Source: Nitrospirota bacterium (GTDB taxonomy: Bacteria; Nitrospirota; Thermodesulfovibrionia; Thermodesulfovibrionales; JdFR-85). Taken from it: a DNA stretch of 8,968 nt. The DNA is taken from NCBI GenBank assembly GCA_015485235.1, contig WFTX01000085.1, forward strand, positions 1-8,968. Reading direction: 5' to 3'. The translations under genes were made by a program, and so were the position numbers. How positions within the stretch are numbered: position 1 is the stretch's first letter; each line of letters starts with the position of its first letter. Of the stretch, positions 7,303-8,968 are shown one piece after another. Under the pieces are notes generated by a model. That model did not search any database. It worked only from the letters and a program-made list of their open reading frames with translations, and was not told the origin of the DNA.

Positions 7303-7346
7303 CCGGTAAATACACACACGGAAGTTTTCACCAAGTCTTTTACCGG
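7303..7346 (+). terminator. Possible stem-loop after acpS
   Basis: CCGGTAAA (7303-7310) and TTTACCGG (7339-7346) are perfect 8-bp inverted copies around a 28-nt loop, beginning 17 bp after the acpS stop. The right half runs into the first bases of the 255-bp foldback element. There is no immediate U-tract after the stem; a run of five T comes 15 nt later. It could act as a terminator, or mark an old element boundary. Confidence 0.35.
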
Positions 7347-7597
7347 GGGGTCTGCTCTGAATTTTTCATTATAAAGCGCCGGTCGTGTCTGAGTAGAGAA
7401 AGCTCGACACGAGTCCTGCGGATCTGTTACGGACGGGGCCTTAACAGGCCTGATCAGTGGTATAAAGGATGTTTTGAGTATATAAGGCCGTTCGGTTTCC
7501 GCCGAGCCGACACAGGTCCGGAACGGACTCGTATCGAGGAAACGCTTACATGAACCACCATGTATTGATAATGAAAAATTCAGAGCATGCCCCCCGG
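7343..7597. repeat. 255-bp imperfect inverted repeat (foldback/MITE-like element or structured RNA)
   Basis: The ends (7343-7372 and 7568-7597) are inverted copies matching at 28 of 30 positions: CCGGGGGG, two differing bases, then 20 matching bases beginning TGCTCTGAATTTTTC. Inside, 7404-7416 (TCGACACGAGTCC) is complementary to 7525-7537 with one mismatch, and GGCCTTA (7437-7443) to TAAGGCC (7483-7489). All three pairs centre near 7463-7471, so the whole stretch is one long, eroded palindrome with a loop of about 39 nt. Local alternative hairpins exist, such as TCGTGTC (7383-7389) with GACACGA (7406-7412). No credible gene lies within it, and I found no clear target-site duplication. It sits between convergent acpS and the stress-protein gene. 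A non-autonomous transposable element is my preferred reading; a 6S-like or other long hairpin RNA, or a bidirectional terminator, are alternatives. Confidence 0.8.
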
Positions 7598-7672
7598 AAT
7601 TACACCATATTACGTTGGAAGGTCCGTGAGTGTACGCCCCCTGCAGAACCTTATGTTTTTGCAATGTTCAGG

Positions 7673-8563
7673 TTAACAGGATCTTGCTATCAGAAAAGAT
7701 GTAGGCAGGTGCCTGATCAGGTTTCTTGAGACACCTCCCATCATACCCTTCAGGCCCTTCATGCCCCGGCAGCCGACAGCGACCAGATCAATCCCGTGTT
7801 TTTCAGCATATGAAATGATCTCTATCGATGGGTCTCCTATCTTTGCCACCGTCTTTATCTCCCGGAACTTCTCCCTGAGATAGGACTCGGCCTTCTCAAG
7901 CACCTCATCAGAGTGGGCAAACTCTGCAGTCCTGATCTTTGCAACCTCATCTTTCCACTTCTCGTCAATCTCGGGCAGGAGTCTCTCAGGAATGTCATGA
8001 ACCGGTGAGGTATGGACATGCATTACCGTCAGTTCGCTCTCTTCAGGAAAGGGAAACCTCAGCAGAAACCTCCCTGCGGCCTCACTATGTTCAGAACCAT
8101 CGTCGGCAAAGAGTATCCTCAGGGGGCCCTTTATATCCCACTGGGCCTTTCTCACGGCCAGGACAGGCAGAGGTGCCCTGGAAACAACCTCCCTTGTCGT
8201 ACTTCCCACGATGAACGACCTGAGCCCCTTCACACCTTTTGCACCCATGAGGACAACGTCATAACCCTCATCTCCTGCCTTCTCCACTATCAGGTCAGTG
8301 GCAGAGCCCTCCTCGATCACCTCGCTGATGCCTGCAGGGGTGGATCTCAGAACATCCGAGACCTCTTCAACAATCTTAGGGGCAACCTCCTGCTTGATCC
8401 TGAAGATGACATCACTGTAAGACTCGATATCATGGAGTATGGGGACAAAGTTGATTACGTGAAAGACAGTGATATGGTCTTCCGGCCTCAACGCCATTGC
8501 GGAAAGGAACCTGGCAGCCCCCAGTGAGTGTTCCGAACCGTCGACCGGCACAAGAATCTTCAT
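7673..8563 (-). CDS. Universal stress protein with two UspA domains
   Basis: Universal stress proteins are cytoplasmic nucleotide-binding-fold proteins induced by starvation, redox or energy stress; their exact biochemical roles vary. This 296-residue protein is a tandem fusion. Domain 1 is about residues 1-139, starting MKILVPVDGSEHS and carrying the ATP-binding signature G107xxG110-9x-G120-S121. Domain 2 is about residues 147-296, starting LRILFADDGSEHS. Its matching motif reads G264xxG267-9x-G277-V278, so the Ser/Thr that contacts phosphate in ATP-binding members is Val at that position. This suggests domain 2 may bind nucleotide poorly. The ATG at 8563 is chosen over an in-frame start at 8599 because it gives the canonical N-terminus and has AAAGGGGG 5 nt upstream. 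The gene is monocistronic here, with its own promoter, and convergent to acpS. No clear rho-independent terminator follows its stop. Confidence 0.93.
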   Translation of the reverse strand: MKILVPVDGSEHSLGAARFLSAMALRPEDHITVFHVINFVPILHDIESYSDVIFRIKQEVAPKIVEEVSDVLRSTPAGISEVIEEGSATDLIVEKAGDEGYDVVLMGAKGVKGLRSFIVGSTTREVVSRAPLPVLAVRKAQWDIKGPLRILFADDGSEHSEAAGRFLLRFPFPEESELTVMHVHTSPVHDIPERLLPEIDEKWKDEVAKIRTAEFAHSDEVLEKAESYLREKFREIKTVAKIGDPSIEIISYAEKHGIDLVAVGCRGMKGLKGMMGGVSRNLIRHLPTSFLIARSC

Positions 8564-8646
8564 CTCATCCCCCTTTCTGCTGTCCATAAGGACAGTCAAG
8601 GTCGTCCGGAAAGACTGTTAAAAAGAATACCCAGCTCCATATCTTA

Positions 8647-8675
8647 ATCATATCACAGACCGGACACAATAACAA
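8647..8675 (-). promoter_or_regulatory. Sigma70-type promoter for the universal stress protein gene
   Basis: On the minus strand, TTGTTA (8675-8670) and TATGAT (8652-8647) are 17 bp apart, each close to consensus. The predicted start near 8640 leaves a leader of about 77 nt before the ATG at 8563. No operator could be recognised. Confidence 0.6.
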
Positions 8676-8968
8676 CCCTCTCGGGTCTGAGTTCAGGAGT
8701 TCTCCCAAAAATAAGAGGCAGAGTAAAGCAACAAATTGATAAATAAGCAGAAGTAAGGATGTATAAGTAGTCCTGTAATTGTTTAAGGAGTACAGAAGTT
8801 TCTCCAGGAGGAGGAAGAGAAAATGTTCCGGGCAGGCCTCTTAATCAGTCCTTATCAAAGCGCTGATGGTGATGAGTAGAGGGAGTTTGTTGTGGATCGG
8901 CGCCATAAGGGAGTCTGTTTTTGCACACAGAAATCCTGACAGAGGATAAAGTACATACATTAAGCGCC
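8676..8968. other. Intergenic stretch without a recognisable gene
   Basis: These 293 bp at the right edge have stops in all frames at short intervals. I see no tRNA-like ends, no riboswitch I recognise and no repeated array. The first half is AT-rich and purine-rich (many AAG/AGA runs). The only coding candidate is the 18-codon ORF listed separately. The sequence could be the upstream region of a plus-strand gene beginning beyond the window. Confidence 0.6.
8823..8879 (+). CDS. Speculative 18-codon ORF with strong ribosome binding site
   Basis: ATG at 8823 opens MFRAGLLISPYQSADGDE and stops at TAG 8877-8879. AGGAGGAGG (8806-8814) lies 8 nt upstream, an ideal ribosome binding site. TTTCTC (8799-8804) and GAGAAA (8817-8822) flank that site as a perfect 6-bp inverted repeat, which would place it in a 12-nt hairpin loop just before the ATG. 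The peptide matches nothing I know and ORFs this short arise by chance often. It could be a leader peptide for a gene beyond the edge. Confidence 0.2.
   Translation: MFRAGLLISPYQSADGDE

Noticed and set aside
7227..7664. Minus-strand open reading frame of 145 codons across the inverted-repeat region
   Set aside because: It overlaps the end of acpS, its translation looks low-complexity and unlike any family, and the stretch is explained better by the palindrome.
8841..8906. Minus-strand ORF of 21 codons with a hydrophobic centre
   Set aside because: No ribosome binding site, very short, and it overlaps the better-placed plus-strand mini-ORF.
8950..8968. The window ends in CATTAAGCGCC, similar to CATTATAAAGCGCC at the inner edge of the left palindrome arm
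   Set aside because: The match is short and gapped, and the right edge cuts off any extension, so a second element copy cannot be claimed.

Overview
The window looks like ordinary chromosomal housekeeping DNA from a Gram-negative-type, probably anaerobic or microaerobic bacterium. The clues are a B12-dependent (class II) ribonucleotide reductase, PdxJ (the DXP-dependent route to vitamin B6), and a RodZ-type cell-shape protein. The general look of the proteins is compatible with Nitrospirota or a Desulfobacterota-like lineage. That placement is an impression from family resemblance, not a result.

Layout: positions 1-2482 carry two minus-strand genes, ribD (riboflavin deaminase/reductase) followed by gltX (glutamyl-tRNA synthetase, running off the left edge). 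A divergent intergenic region (2483-2648) has a good sigma70-type promoter for rodZ (2649-3374, +). A 104-bp gap leads to a tightly packed plus-strand cluster: nrdJ (3479-5206), a patatin-like phospholipase (5207-6181), pdxJ (6198-6911) and acpS (6908-7285). The junctions are 0 bp, 16 bp and a 4-bp ATGA overlap, so this is very probably one operon. It joins dNTP synthesis, a lipid acyl hydrolase, pyridoxal phosphate synthesis and activation of acyl carrier protein.

Positions 7286-7672, between the convergent ends of acpS and a tandem-domain universal stress protein gene (7673-8563, -), hold no credible gene but do hold the most notable structure in the window. A 255-bp imperfect inverted repeat (7343-7597) has 30-bp ends that match at 28 of 30 positions and further nested complementary segments towards its centre. 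It looks like a foldback/MITE-type element or a long structured RNA. The right end (8564-8968) has the stress-gene promoter, then about 290 bp with no clear gene apart from a speculative 18-codon ORF behind a strong ribosome binding site.

I see no defence system, prophage, CRISPR array, tRNA or rRNA, and nothing I would call a new multi-gene system. The main points to follow up are the foldback element, the tail-less NrdJ and the ambiguous rodZ start.
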